64,000 nucleotides of DNA, taken from Bretschneidera sinensis. Its lineage: Eukaryota; Streptophyta; Magnoliopsida; Brassicales; Akaniaceae. This document shows positions 22,070 through 34,982 of the stretch, in pieces (position 1 is the stretch's first letter; every line of letters starts with the position of its first letter). The position numbers and the translations under genes are program-made. Under the pieces are notes generated by a model. It did no database searches. It was not told the DNA's origin and saw only the letters and a list, made by a program, of their open reading frames with translations. The stretch lies in assembly GCA_023935145.1 (NCBI GenBank), contig CM043698.1, forward strand, positions 16,495,001-16,559,000, given 5' to 3'.

Positions 22070-23490
22070 TGATGCGATGATATTGACACTAGCAAGTGCA
22101 CTAATCATTCAAGTAACAAAATGATGAGTAAATATCGTTCCCAACGAGGACTGAGCAAATACTACAGAAATTATGACTCAACTCTTGCTGCTATTTGAGC
22201 AAACGAATAATTGTAAGAGAAAAGTTTACTAGCAATTAACTAAAGAGAAAAACAAAAGCACTAATAATTAACGAAAGATTTGCAAACTTTGGAATGAAGA
22301 CTCTTATGAACTAACGTGCTAAGGACTCGATTTCACCTAAACCATAATTGACAAGAGTTTTGAATGGACAAGTTTCACTTACTATGTTTTTCAAGATGGT
22401 AGAATCCCTAATCAATTGGTTATCCTTATTTAGGTCTAACCACAATCTCGAGAATCATCAACTTCAAATATCCATATTCCATATCTATTCTAGATTGATT
22501 CAACTTAAGAAGCATTAAGTTCAATGGAATTCTTTTCAGTTAAATCTCCCTATTCGGTTACGGTTTAAACGGACCACATGAACTTCATAAAATCCCTATT
22601 CGGTTACTCCTATTTCATTCATGGCATGTCTTACCCTGGCTTTGCATAGCTAACAATCCAAAATCATATTTATTAATTCAACTATTCATAAAAGCATAAC
22701 TTCTCTATTCGACACATCACTATGCCTCAAGAAGGAATCAAAATAATAAACAGCATTAAGAACAATAAAACACACTCTTTGAAAAACAAAGTAAATTCAA
22801 ATTTGTCCAAATAGCACTCAAGATATAGGTTTAGGATCCATCTATCCTTAACACAAAAATATCTACTCCATAATAATATTCAAACAACCCATGTTCATAT
22901 TATAAAACATCAACATAGCTAGATAAGAATAATACAAAACCGAAGAAGAATGATTTAAAAGCTTGATGTATAGCCTCCCGGAGTGTCTCCAACTCTCCTT
23001 TTACGTCTCCTCTCCTCCAAATTATGTTTTCTTCTTTTACGGCTGCGCTCTCCCCTCTTGTTCAGCTAGGGTTTCAATTTTTAACTTTCAGAATCCGTGG
23101 GTTGGCGCTGCAGCGCCAACATCCCGGCACTGCAGCTTCAGGACGAATTTCTAACCCTAGTCTGGCGCTGCAGCTTCAACATCCCAGTGCTGCAGCGCCA
23201 ACTTTCTGTCCAAATCCTCTCTTTTTGTCAGCTACCAGCGCTGCAGCCTTGAGTTTCTGTCTCCTTTGTGCATTTTGGCCTTCCAGTTCTCTCCAGTGCT
23301 CCAGCAAGTGTCTGCACAATAGATTTCCATGACTTAGTATTGATCATTCAACTAAAACAACTTATTAGTAGAATAAGATAAACTAAACTCAAATTGCTAA
23401 AAACACATGCAACACAATTCTAATGCTTAAGACCAACACCAAAAACGTGCCTAAAAGTAGTATAATAACATGATTTAGTCAGAGTTATCA
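22070..23490 (-). repeat. Element B, 3' LTR
   Basis: 1421 bp; differs from the other LTR at a few percent of positions by eye. CTGCAG palindromes at about 23105-23300 next to the TATA-like site. It lacks one whole palindrome unit present in the other LTR. Confidence 0.9.
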
Positions 23491-25413
23491 CACCCCCAAA
23501 CTTACGTTTTTGCTAGTCCTCGAGCAAACTAGAACAAAATTCTATGCACACACAACCTAAGAGTGAGAGATGGTTTGATTAGATTTGATATAACATGCCT
23601 CAAAGATTGCATATAGATTATAACGCATAAAAACTTTCCAAATGCCGCTAATGTCTAGAATTCCAAATTTATCGCCAGCTTTATTTTACATCAAATTCTT
23701 CAAACGTGTGTGTGTAACACCTTTATAAACTTAATTGTCTCGCCACTCTAATCGGTTTATGCAAGCAAGTAGGATAATTCCAATCTTTCAAAGTCCATAA
23801 GCTTGCTTTTCACACCACTCTTCACTAATGTAGGCCATGACAATACCCGAGATCACTATGACTTTATTCAGCTTGTAACTTTGGCTAAGGTTAAGGTATG
23901 GTAAAAGATATATTTGAGGCTCACATTATCTTAAGCACATCAACCAACAAAAATTTTATTTTAAACTTTCCCTCAGTTATCATGGAATACTTCCAATACT
24001 TTTGCCGTTGTCACATCTTCTTCTTCTTTTCTTTTTTTTTTTTTTCGTATACTTGTACTATAGTAGCACCAGTCTTTATTTCTGTGTGCATTAATGAACT
24101 ACAACATAGCATGTACACGACGATCAAACACGGCTTTTCTAGCTGCTTGTGATAAGCAGAATACAACTTGATCAAATAGTTCGTGTGGTACACTTTTTAA
24201 CTTCGATCTTTCCCTTGGTCACTCTCGATGGAAAATATTTGGTACTTAACACAGCCAAGTCGAAGATCACTTTCTCTTGCTCAATCCTCTGCCACCACTT
24301 AAGAGAATAGTCCATTCATTAATCAATGTGCTTACAGGTGAAAGGTAGAGTTGTAACAATTTTTTTTTTGAAAAAGAAAAAGATTAGATGATCGGGTGAC
24401 AAAACAATAAATATCCAAGTTCAAAAGGGGAAAACTAAGGATAATCACATATCAAGGGTTGGCTAGAAAAGCTCAAACTTTCCAAACATGGCCTGGATCC
24501 TTTCTTTGGTATAGTACTACCTAGGATTTCGCCTCGAGTGGTCTTCAAACAATTTCTAGAGTTTACGAGATCACAAGAACTACACTGCTCACATAAATGT
24601 TATCCGAAATAGCAAGACAACAAAGTGCTTAGGTGTAAGTGCACATTGTGTTCAAAGAGTTCAATGTAAAATAAATCCAACAACAAATTCAAGCACACAG
24701 ACAAACACAACATTTTTCAAATTTTCAATGGCTATAATCAAGTCAATCAATTTCTCATCATTAGCAGAATCAAAATCAAACAACCAAAAGCACTCAGATA
24801 TAACAAACATAAAAATAACTAGAAACATGAGCAATGCACAACACTCAGATAAAGTTCCCACCCCCAAACTTAAATGATACATTGTCCGCAATGTATAAAA
24901 TTTGAATTATAAAGTAAGAGAAGGGAACTCCCCTGATTAGTCGGAGGCCGAATCAATCGTCTTTGTCAATGTCCTCATCCTCTGGATCACTGCTATCACT
25001 GGGATATGGTGGTGTAATGAGGGAAGAAGGTTGAATTTTAGTGATTTGGAGAGAGAGATCTGCTGGAAATCAGACTTGGAATTGACCTAACAGTGGAAGA
25101 GCTGTCTATTAAAAAAAACAATACGCAACCTGGCACTGCAGCACTAACCTCCTAGCGCTGCAGTGCCAACTTCCCAGCGCTGCAGCACTGAATCTCTAGT
25201 TAGATCAGCGTGTGGGTGCAGGTCCTGGCGCTGCAGCCTCACATTTAAAATAACCCAAAATAACTCAAAAATAACACATTTAAAACAATAATAACTTAAC
25301 TCAAAGACAAACCAAACAAAACAAAAAATTAAACACACAAAACAAATTCAAATGCAAGAAAAATAAAACAAAATGTTAGTTCTAATTTATAGTCTTTAGC
25401 TTGACTTTCTGAT
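23491..25413 (-). other. Element B 3' non-coding region
   Basis: PPT at 23491-23500 with the box GAGGACTAGCAAAAACGTAAG before it on the minus strand. A second PPT-like module (GGACAATGTATCATTTAAG then TTTGGGGGTG) lies at 24855-24890. A further CTGCAG cluster lies at 25135-25240, outside the LTR. No env-like ORF is seen; short frames near 24.7 and 25.2 kb have no recognisable content. Confidence 0.7.
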
Positions 25414-26628
25414 TTATGGCTCTTGGAGAATGGTTGTGGATGATTGAGGGTCAAACGTCCCCATGATGTAGTGCTTCAATCTGTGCCCATTGACCTTGAA
25501 CGTCTCTTTGTTTTTCTCGTGTCGTAATTCAACGACACCAAAAGGTGATACACTTATCACGGTGTATGGTCCAGTCCACCGAGATTTCAGCTTTCCCAAA
25601 AATATATGCCTTCTTAGGACTTCCAGCAATCGTTCTTCCATTTTACCTGTCAACGAAGAAGATATTATAACAGGGAAAATATTTTTCTCTAAATAAGCAT
25701 ATTTCAAATGAGCAAGTAAAGTTTTCAATTCAGTTGTTATTATTTGTTCCTCTGGCTCTTCTTTTCCCATTTCATACTTCAAGTTCCTTGCTTCTTCTTC
25801 GATGACGAGTTTTTTAGTGGTATTAGTTTCTGATTCCATGATGCATCTCTCCGAAGGATCTTCATTTAATGTTTTCTCCTGAAACTCCTCAATAAGGTTA
25901 TCAATAATATCCACTTGAAAACAAGAAGAAGTAGAAAAGCCAGAAGGGTATTTCATAATTTTATACATATCAAAAACTACTTGCTCATCATTGACTCTTA
26001 AAGTCAATTTCCCTTGTTGTACATCAATTAAGGCTCTCCCTATAGCAAGAAATGGACGTCCAAGTATAAGAGGTACTTCACGATCCTCTTCCGTGTTGAG
26101 AACAATGAAGTCTACAGGGAATATAAATTTATCAACCTTTACCGGTACATCTTCTATAATTCCCCGAGGTCTCTTAATAGATTGATCAGCTAATTACAAT
26201 GACACTGTTGTTGTTTTGATTTCTTCTAGTCCAAGTTTCTTGAAAATTGAAAGAGGCATAAGATTGATACTTGCACCAAGGTCACATAAAGCTTTATCAA
26301 AAAATGAATTTCCCAAAGTGCAAGGTATAGTAAAACTCCATGGATCTTTCAATTTTGGAGGTAGCTTGTTTTGCAGTATAGCGCTGCACTCTTCAGTCAA
26401 CATTACCGTTCCATGTTCCTCTAGCTTTCATTTACTAGACAAAATTTCCTTAAAAAATTTAGTGTAGCTAGGCATCTGTGCTAATGCCTCTGCAAATGGT
26501 ATGTTAATATGCAACTTCTTGAAAATCTCTAAAAAATTTGAGAATTGTTTGTCTAATTTTTCTTTTTGGAATTTCTGAGGATAAGGAAGAGGTGGCATAT
26601 ATTTAGTTTCAGAGTTAGAATCAATCAA
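25414..26628 (-). pseudogene. Element B protease fused to integrase tail (pol core deleted)
   Basis: Minus-strand frames: MPSYTKFFKEILSS, the protease box LCDLGASINLMPLS, RGIIEDVPVKVDKFIFPVDFIVLN, LGRPFLAIGRALIDV. Then AHLKYAYLEKN and LLEVLRR run directly into [17 protein letters not shown], the integrase C-terminus, and NGHRLKHYI. Stops at about 26428 and 26194 break it. From about 25830 downward the DNA is nearly identical to A (about 10620-11040), while upstream parts are not. Confidence 0.85.
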
Positions 26629-26658
26629 ATCTTTACCAGCAGACTTCTTTGCTGAAAC

Positions 26659-28054
26659 TCATTTTTCCTCTTGCTCAGTCTCTTCTTTTTCGCCAACTTG
26701 CTGAGTAATTTCCTTAGGTTGTGGCTTTTCCAATTGTGTGCCGCTCCTTAGTGTTATGGCCTTGACATCCTCCTTAGGATTCTTTTCTGTGTTACTCAGG
26801 AGGGAACCTTGTGCACATCCAGAAATTATGGTTGCTAGTTGACCGACTTGAACTTCCAGGTTTTTGGTAGATGCTTCTTGATTTTGGAATCTAGTTTCTA
26901 CTGTACTTAAGAATTTGGCCATCATGTCCTCCAAGTTGGGCTTTTTTTTCTTGAGAAGGATATTCAGGATGATGTTGCTTCGCATTGCTTTGATTCCACG
27001 AGAAGTTCGGATAATTCCTCCATCCCGGATTATATGTGTTGCTGTATGAATTGTTTTGCTTGTGAAAATTTGAAACAAAATTAGCTTGTTCAACAAATGA
27101 ATTATATGCAAACTGATTACCTGCTTGGCAATTACTGCTGTGATGACCACTACCACCACACAATTCACATATTGTATGTGAGTTGGGACTAAGTCCATCA
27201 AGCTTCTTATTGAGAGTCTCCAGTTGTGCTGCTAGAGCTGTAACAGCATCTACATTGTGCAATCCTAAGGCTCTGTTGACAGGTAACCTTTCAATTGGCC
27301 ATTGATAAGAGTTTGTGGCCATTTCTTCTAGTAATTCAATGGCTTATTCTGGAGTTTTTCTCATGATAGTGCCGCCTGTAGCTGCATCAATCATGTTGCG
27401 GGTTGTACTAGTTAAACTGTTATAAAACGTTTGTACCTGCATCCAAGTGGTCTGCTCGTGATGAGGACATATTCTCAAAAGGTCTTTAAAACGTTCCCAT
27501 GCCTCATAGAGTGACTCCCGATCGACCTGCAAGAACATAGTAATTTCATTACGTAACTTTACAGTTTTTGCAGGAGGAAAGTATTTCCCTAAAAATTTAT
27601 GTGCCAATTCTGCCCATGTTGTTATGGATCCAGCAAGCAAAGAAGTTAACTAGCTTTTTGCTTTATCCCTCAATGAAAATGGGAAAATCCTTAAACGAAT
27701 TGCATCCTCCGATACTCCGTTATGCTTGAATGTGTCACAAATTTCAAGGAAATTAGTCAAGTGAACATTTGGATCTTCTTGCGATAGGCCCCCAAATTGT
27801 ATTGAATGTTGAATCATCTGAATGATGGTGGGCTTAATTTCAAAACTGTTCGCTTGTATAGGTGGTCGCCGAATGCTAGACTCAACACCATCCATCTTTG
27901 GCATGGCATAATCCCACAGTGCATGTTGTACCTCTGCATTGTTTCCTTCTGCCATTGTGTCAACTGTTATTGGTGCTGCTCTTCTCAAAGCATGAAAAGT
28001 GCGCTTAATCTCTAGATTCAGTTCTGCAAGTATTCTCCCACTAGTACGTGTCAT
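26659..28054 (-). pseudogene. Element B gag
   Basis: Capsid motifs MIQHSIQFGGLSQEDPNVHL, IRLRIFPFSLRDKAKS, GSITTWAELAHKFLGKYFPP, LYEAWERFKDLLRICPHH; zinc knuckle CELCGGSGHHSSNC intact; NTYNPGWRNYPNFSW after it. Stops at about 27650 (TGG-to-TAG type) and 27344, and a frameshift near 26930. The sequence is clearly different from the A gag. Confidence 0.85.
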
Positions 28055-28155
28055 GCACTAGTGACGAAAACCCTGCAAAATAGACTTAAAAAACCAAATT
28101 AATAAACTCTCAAATTAACTAGTAGAATCACAATAAATGTAATATTTTATTTCAG

Positions 28156-28174
28156 TCCCCGGTAATGGCGCCAA
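28156..28174 (-). other. Element B primer-binding site
   Basis: Minus strand TTGGCGCCATTACCGGGGA, the tRNA-Asp site with two changes, five bases inside the LTR edge. Confidence 0.85.
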
Positions 28175-28179
28175 AAACT

Positions 28180-29621
28180 TGATGCGATGATATTGATACT
28201 AGCAAGTGCACTAATAGTTCAAGTAATAAAATGATGAGTAAATATCGTTCCCAACGAGGACTGAGCAAATACTACAGAAATTATGACTAAATTCTTGCTG
28301 TTATTTGAGCAAACGAATAATTGTAAGAGAAAAGTTTACTAGCAATTAACTAAAGAGAAAAGCAAAAGCACTAATAATTAACGGAAGATTTGCAAACTTT
28401 GAAATGAAGACTCTTATGAACTAACGTGCTAAGGACTCGATTTCACCTAAACCATAATTGACAAGAGTTTTGAATGGACAAGTTTCACTTACTATGTTTT
28501 TCAAGATGGTAGAATCCCCAATCAATTGGTTATCCTTATTTAGGTCTAACCACGATCTCGAGAATCATCAACTTCAAATATCCATATTCCATATCTATTC
28601 TAGATTGATTCAACTTAAGAAGCATTAAGTTCAATTGAATTCTTTTCAGTTAAATCTCCCTATTTGGTTACGGTTTAAACAGACTACATGAACTTCATAG
28701 AATCCCTATTCGGTTACTCCTATTTCATTTATGGCATGTTTTACCCTAGCTTTGCATAGCTAACAATCCAAAATCATATTTATTAATTCAACTATTCATA
28801 AAAGTATAACTTCTCTATTCGACACATCACTATGCCTTAAGAAGGAATCAAAATAATAAACAACATTAAGAACAATAAAACACACTCTTTGAAAAACAAA
28901 GTAAATTCCAACTTGTCCAAATAGCACTCAAGATATAGGTTTAGGATCTATCTATCCTTAACACAAAAATATCTACTCCATAATAATATTCAAACAACTC
29001 ATGTTCATATTATAAAACATCAACATAGCTAGATAAGAATAATACAAAACCGGATAAGAATGATTTAAAAGCTTGATGCGTAGACTCCCGGAGTGTCTCT
29101 AACTCTCCTTTTGGGTCTCCTCTCCTCCAAATTCTGTTTTTTTCTTCTACGGCCACGCTTTCCCCTCTTGTTCAGCTAGGGTTTCAATTTATACTTTCAA
29201 AATCTGTGGGCTGGCGCTGCAGCACTAACATCCCGGCGCTGCAGCTTCAGGACGAATTTCTAACCCTAGTCTGGCGCTGCAGCGTCAACATCCCAGCACT
29301 GCAGCGCCAACTTTCTGTCCAAATCCTCTCTTTTTGTTAGCTACCAGTGCTGCAGCGCCAACATCCCAACGCTACAGCCTTGAGTTTCTGTCTCCTTTGT
29401 GCATTTTGGCCTTCCAGTGCTATCTAGTGCTCCAGCAAGTGTCTGCACAATAGATTTCCATGACTTAGCATTGATCATTCAACTAAAACAACTTATTAGT
29501 AGAATAAGATAAACTAAACTCAAATTGCTAAAAACACATGCAACACAATTCTAATGCTTAAGATCAATACCAAAAACGTGCCTAAAAGTAGTATAATAAC
29601 ATGATTTAGTCAGAGTTATCA
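28180..29621 (-). repeat. Element B, 5' LTR
   Basis: 1442 bp. TATA-like AATTTATAC at 29186-29194 (plus strand) next to a CTGCAG array (29212-29435), which carries one more unit than the 3' LTR. Confidence 0.9.
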
Positions 29622-29626
29622 CCAAC

Positions 29627-30860
29627 AACCACCTGAGCGAAGACCGATGAAGCAATCCTTCATCCCACGGAACCTCAACCAGCCATCTTGCATTGCTTAT
29701 CAACCTGAGGTGGAAGGCAATTACTACATATCTTCGCAAATACTCAGTGCATTAACTCACTTTAGGGGTACACCTAATGAGGATCCACACCTACACCTTC
29801 GAGAGTTCTTCGATCTTTGCAAGTTCCAGCACATCCAAGGCTTAGACCAATAAGGAATCAGGTTAATTCTTTTCCATTTTTTCTTAAAAGGTAATGCTAA
29901 ACTATGGTACAATTCATTGCCTGCAGTTTCTATCCACACTTGGGAAGAGTTAGCCAGCAAGTTCTTAAGAAAGTTTTTCCTAGCTCAAAAAATGAGACAA
30001 ATGAGGAAGGAGATTCAATCTTTCCAACAGAGGGATAGAGACCTGTTCTTTGAGGCATAGAGAAATTTCAATGAGCTTCTACTCAAATGCCCACATCACA
30101 AGATGAGTTGGTATTAGCCTTTTATGAAGGTCTAAATGACATGAATAAAGGTATTGCTGATTCAGGTTGTGAGGTGTGGTGATGGAGAAGAGCAGTGAAG
30201 AAGCCATGAAGCCGTTTGAGGCATTGAGTGAGCACACCCAACAATTCTCATCCTGAGGGAGACAAGGAGTAAAGAGCAAGGGCATATATGAAGTTAACTT
30301 AATTGGTGGAATTCCAAGTCAGATGGCTGCTATGGAAATGAAGCTATATATACTTGTAAAAGCCATGACTGCTTAGAACACCTCACCGAGTCCACAAGCT
30401 ACATCATTCCAGGTATGTGTTATATGTTCTCAATTTGATCACACTACTGAAACTTACCATTTATATTCATCTGCAGATCCAGAGTAAGCAAACTATATGG
30501 GACCAAACAACTATGCTTCCAAGAACGATGCATATGCACATACCTACAATCCTGGATGGCGAAACCACCCCAACCTCTCATGGAGCAATAATCAAAATGC
30601 CTTGAACCTTCAAGGGCAACAAAGAAACTTCCACTAAGTAGCCCAACCAGTTCAAGAGTCAAAGAAGAGTGACCTAGAGAGTATGGTAAGGCAACTGATA
30701 ATGTCACAAGAACAGTTTATGGCAGATGGAAGGCAAATTCAAACTGAGCAAAGACAAACGATTGTAAAGCATGAGCAAACCATCCAAAGGCTGGAAGTAC
30801 AAATGGGGAAATTGGTTAAAGAACTATGTGAAAAAAAGTAAGGTGAGCTTCCAGCCTAAG
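29627..30860 (+). pseudogene. Element C gag, 3' part
   Basis: Gag motifs YQPEVEGNYYISSQIL, FRGTPNEDPHLHLREFFDLC, AKLWYNSLPAVSIHTWEELASKFLRKFF, FQQRDRDLFFEA and FNELLLKCPHH are readable in one frame with stops. YNPGWRNHPNLSW, which follows the zinc knuckle in Athila gags, is at about 30548-30600; the knuckle itself is lost. Many stops and shifts. Confidence 0.75.
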
Positions 30861-30988
30861 CACTACCTAATCTAAGAGGACATCAGCAACTGAAGGCCGT
30901 TATAACTCTCAGAAATGGTAAGATCATAGGAGTTAATGAGCCAGAACAAGCATCTCTAGCTAAGCCATTCACATCAAAGGTAAGTGAA

Positions 30989-31970
30989 ATGGATAAGTGG
31001 AATGCACCACCCTTCCCTCAAATGTTAGTAAAGCCAAAGAAAGATAAACTGTTTGATATTTTTGAAACTTTGAGAAAAGTAGAAATAAACATTCACTTAT
31101 TAGATGCAATTAAACAAATTCCTACTTATGTTAAATTTTTAAAAGATTGTTGCACTAATAAAAGAAAGTTTCAAGAATATGAAACAGTGGCTCTAAATAA
31201 AGAGGTAAGTGTGGTATTGTTAAGAAAACTACCACCAAAGCTAAAAGATCCAGGTAGTTTTACCATTCCTTGCAGGATAGGTGACCAGTTTTTTTAGAGT
31301 ACATTATTGGATTTAGGAGCAAGTGTCAATTTGCTGCCATACATCGTAGTTGAAAAGCTAGGTTTGGGGGAGTTTCAACCAACCTCCATTATTTTGCAAT
31401 TGGCAGACAGAAGCATAAAAAAACCAAGAGGTATTCTTGAGAATGTCTTGGTAAAGGTAGGTGAATTTATTTTACCTGCTGATTTTATTGTACTAGATAT
31501 GGAAGAATCTCTTATGTCAATACCTCTACCCATCATCTTAGGAAGATCTTTTATAAGAACTGCTGATACAATAATTAATGTGAAAAAATGGTATTGTAAG
31601 TATGACAGTAAATGGTGGGATAATAGAATTTAAGATATTTGATGCATTGAAATTACCCCAAGATAATCATGATGATGAATGTTTTGATGAATGTATGATG
31701 CAAAGTTCTGTCAAGCAAGCTTTTCAGGTCCATCACACTGATCCATTGGAGGCCACCCTCACCCATAGCGTCACAAGTTCGGATGTTAAGCCAGAATCTG
31801 AAGATATTACTGATGACATCATTGAAGCTGTGCACTTTCTTGAAGCCTCTTCGAAGCATCCAAGTAAGTTCACTCCTCCGTTTGAAATTCTTTAGCATAC
31901 GAATACTACTTTTCTCTCATCTATTTTCCAGGCACCAAACTTGGAATTGCAGTAGTTGCCAGCAAGAAAT
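30989..31970 (+). pseudogene. Element C protease region
   Basis: LRKVEINIHLLDAIKQIPTYVKFLKD, KLKDPGSFTIPCRIG, the box LLDLGASVNLLPY, LQLADRSIKKPRGILENVLVKVGEF, PADFIVLDMEE, IILGRSFIRTADTIINV. A stop at about 31297, a frameshift near 31590 and another stop at 31893 break it. APNLELQ-LP near 31935 is where the link to RT would start; RT is absent. Confidence 0.8.
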
Positions 31971-33670
31971 CAGACATTCACGGTACATAGACTGTCACAC
32001 CACACTTTGAAATTACAGTGCAACCAAGAGATGAAGATTTAGCGCTCCAGATTGTCCAGTATGCAGCAGCAACAAGAAAACTTGAGCCAAATGTGGGGGA
32101 CTTTAGGTATTCCCTTCCAAAAGATTAGCACTGAAGCTACTATAGAGAGTGTTTGAGCACTCCAGACTTTATATACATGTAGCTCAAACGCCTCTATTGA
32201 GGTCAGTGGTACTGAGGCCACTGAGTATGGAGGTTGAGACCTTGTTAAAGGTACTGTCCACAGCTTCAATTCACTATCACACACAAGCTGTTCACTAAAA
32301 ATACTAAGTGAAAAACCAGCAGTGAGAGGGTACCCCGTCTGGCTGAAGACGTAAAACTTAGCGCTTATGAGAGGCACCCCACAACATATCCTTTTATTTA
32401 TCATATTTTTAGTATATATTTTTCTGTTTATCTTTTGCTTTTCTTATAATTACTTTTAGTATATTTTGTTTTCTGGTATTATGTTTGTTTTTCATTTTCG
32501 GGGACAGTGATTGCCTCAAGTTCAAGTTTGAGGGTGTGCTACGAGCCATGCCAACCATTTAGTTCTCCATCTTCTAGGTCATATCTTTCCATATTGTCCC
32601 AGTTTTTGTTTTTGTAGATAAATGCATGTTCATACTGTTCTGAAAATTTTGGGTGATTTAAACAAATAATATGATTTGACTTCATAAGTGAGCTTAAAAC
32701 CTTGAACACATGGGCTAACAATTAAGTTTTAAACCTTAATCACTTAGCTTTAGGCATTTAAGGATTCATAAGTTTGACCTAAACTAACACGAGCACATTA
32801 GCACATAATTGTGTGGGGTATGACATGTAATTTTAATATGTATGTTTCTTCGGCTTAACTGTGAACTGAATGACTTGTTAGATGAACACTTTGGCATAGA
32901 AAAATAGAAAATTTTTATTGCACAAAAAGATAAAATAAAATGCTCCTAAGGATCATTAAATAAACTTTCCACTGAGTAACTGAACCTCTTGCCTCAGTAA
33001 GCAATGAGTGTTCACGTCAAAATGTTGGAATTATGCTTATAATGATCATTAAAATACAGTTTCCACTGAGTAACTGGACTTCTTGCCTCAGTAAGCAGTG
33101 AGTGTTCACGTCAAAAGGTGGGAATTTTATTTGGCAGCATTAAGACCAGTTAGTTTCGTAGCCCTTTTTACTCGAGTTAGTAAGTCCTTAAGGGTGTCTT
33201 TACACCTAATGCCCTAAAACCATCTGGTTTGGGAGTCATTGGCTAAACACTCGCTACATGGGTCAATTAGAAAGCTTAAGGGAACTCAACATGGCAAAAA
33301 TCTCATAATAAAAGAAAAAGAAAGAAACAAAACTATGCTATTATTGTTCATTCTAATAGGAAACTCGATGAATGTTAAGACACCGAAACACTATACATTG
33401 GAGTTATTTAGAAGTCTTATCTTTTATATGCTAATTCACCACATATTAAGTCAGACTTATGATGCTTTAACCAGCCTTGAGTAAGTGATTAGGTTTTAAA
33501 ACTCTTATTCATTGTGAAGATATGTTTATATTTTGAGCCTATTATGGTTTTATGTGCGACTCAAATTTTTAGATATCATAACTGATGGATTTATCTTTGT
33601 GTCTTTGTTTTTTATTTTAGTTTTTAGTTTTGTATTGCTAAGGGACTAGCAATATGTAAGTTTAGGGGTG
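31971..33670 (+). other. Element C 3' non-coding region
   Basis: About 360 bp with no recognised content replaces RT, RNase H and integrase. Then come the post-integrase motif (32337-32392, stem weakened by TGGG to TGAG), a PPT-like module near 32500-32535, the CACTG/CAGTG stem box twice (32966-33022 and 33061-33117) and the PPT (33659-33670). Confidence 0.7.
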
Positions 33671-34977
33671 TGATAGGTGCTTAAATATTCATATTTAAGC
33701 CCCTTAACTTATATTTGTTAAGCTCTTTGTCTATACGCTTTAGTCTATTTTACTTCACTTTTGTGTTCTACACGTTTTTATAGGGTCTTGGAGAAAAAGA
33801 AGCATTTTTGGCACTTAAATGAAGAAATCTGGAAATCCTGGAGCAGTTGCTGGCCTAAAGTGCGATCGAGCGCACTCTTCAGTACGATCAAGCGCACTAG
33901 CACTCGTGTGCACACAAAGAAGGCTCGAGCGTAGCCTTGCGATCGAGCACACCACGCATGCAATCGAGCGCACATGTACGGGTGAGAACAGTAAAACGGC
34001 AGAACCTATTTTTCAAATAGAATAGGTTTTGTGTTTTAAAAAGTTTAGGGTTTCCAGAGTCTTCTAGGGTTATTCAACCCCTATAAATACACTTGTAAAA
34101 AACACAGAAGAGGGGGGCGATCTATCTTTTAATTTTCTTTTGGATTTGTAAGCTTTGGGAGAGAATTGACGACTCTTCTCTCGGGTTTATTCTTTCCCCT
34201 TATTTTATGAATATGTTTAGCTTCACAAGCATGTGTAACTAACTCACTAGTAGGGCTCGATTGAAGCCCTAATTATATTTTTCTATTAATTCAATATTGG
34301 CGCCTTTGCGATATCCATGTTGTGTTGCTTGACTTGATTAATGCCTATGTTTATTTAAATTCCTCATATGTGTTTATTTGATCAATATATGCATGTGCTA
34401 TGGATTTGTTAGTTAGATCAATTTGGATGACCAAGTCCTGGGTCTGACATTAGTAATAAAAGATATCCACACCGGATTCTTGGGTTAATCAACATGGGAA
34501 ACCGGGAGTGGACCAAGCCCTAGGTCTCATGTGTTTGTCGATCTTCACAGACCTTATGCTCTCTTAAGGAATAAATCAGTATGCACTATGCTGAATCTCT
34601 TAAGAGAGAGAAGAGTTAGAGTATACACCATACCTAACTCGTTGTTAAAGGAGATCAATAACTTAAGGAGTGGACCAAACCCTTAGGTTGACAAGCATTA
34701 GATATTCATAACATGAGTAAAGCATTAGCATACTATTTAGTTGGGAAAATATGATTAGTGGTGGATATCAAAGCCATGTACTTTTATTATTATAGATTCC
34801 AAACCCAATATTATTTCTATCAATTTTTACATTGCGAAACTGATTCTAAATTGAATTCACCAATCCCTGTGGAGATAATCTCGCACTTGCACACTATGCT
34901 ACTATTGACCTTGTGCACTTACAAGTAAAACAAGTATGATTATTTACTTATTTATTTAGGTAGATAAACGCACAACA
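33671..34977 (+). repeat. Element C, 3' LTR
   Basis: 1307 bp, colinear with the 5' LTR. Palindromes at about 33858-33975, including one unit absent from the 5' LTR; TATA box CTATAAATAC at 34081-34090. Confidence 0.9.
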
Positions 34978-34982
34978 AAAAA

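Larger units (their letters stand above)
22070..29621 (-). mobile_element. Athila-type Ty3 element B, pol-deleted
   Basis: LTRs flank a minus-strand internal region; perfect CCAAC duplication (22065-22069 and 29622-29626); ends TGAT...ATCA. tRNA-Asp primer site and PPT TTTGGGGGTG. At 7552 bp it lacks RT, RNase H and the integrase core. It is the innermost element of the Tat > D > C > B stack and so the youngest of those four. Confidence 0.92.
20308..34977 (+). mobile_element. Athila-type Ty3 element C, pol-deleted, split by B
   Basis: LTRs of 1280 and 1307 bp, perfect AAAAA duplication (20303-20307 and 34978-34982), tRNA-Asp primer site, PPT AGTTTAGGGGTG. Without B it is about 7.1 kb. It keeps gag and protease, then jumps to the 3' non-coding region; no RT, RNase H or integrase is present. 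Confidence 0.9.

Noticed and set aside
22963..23332. ORFs in the B LTR
   Set aside because: They read through the CTGCAG palindromes; absent in the other LTR because of small changes.
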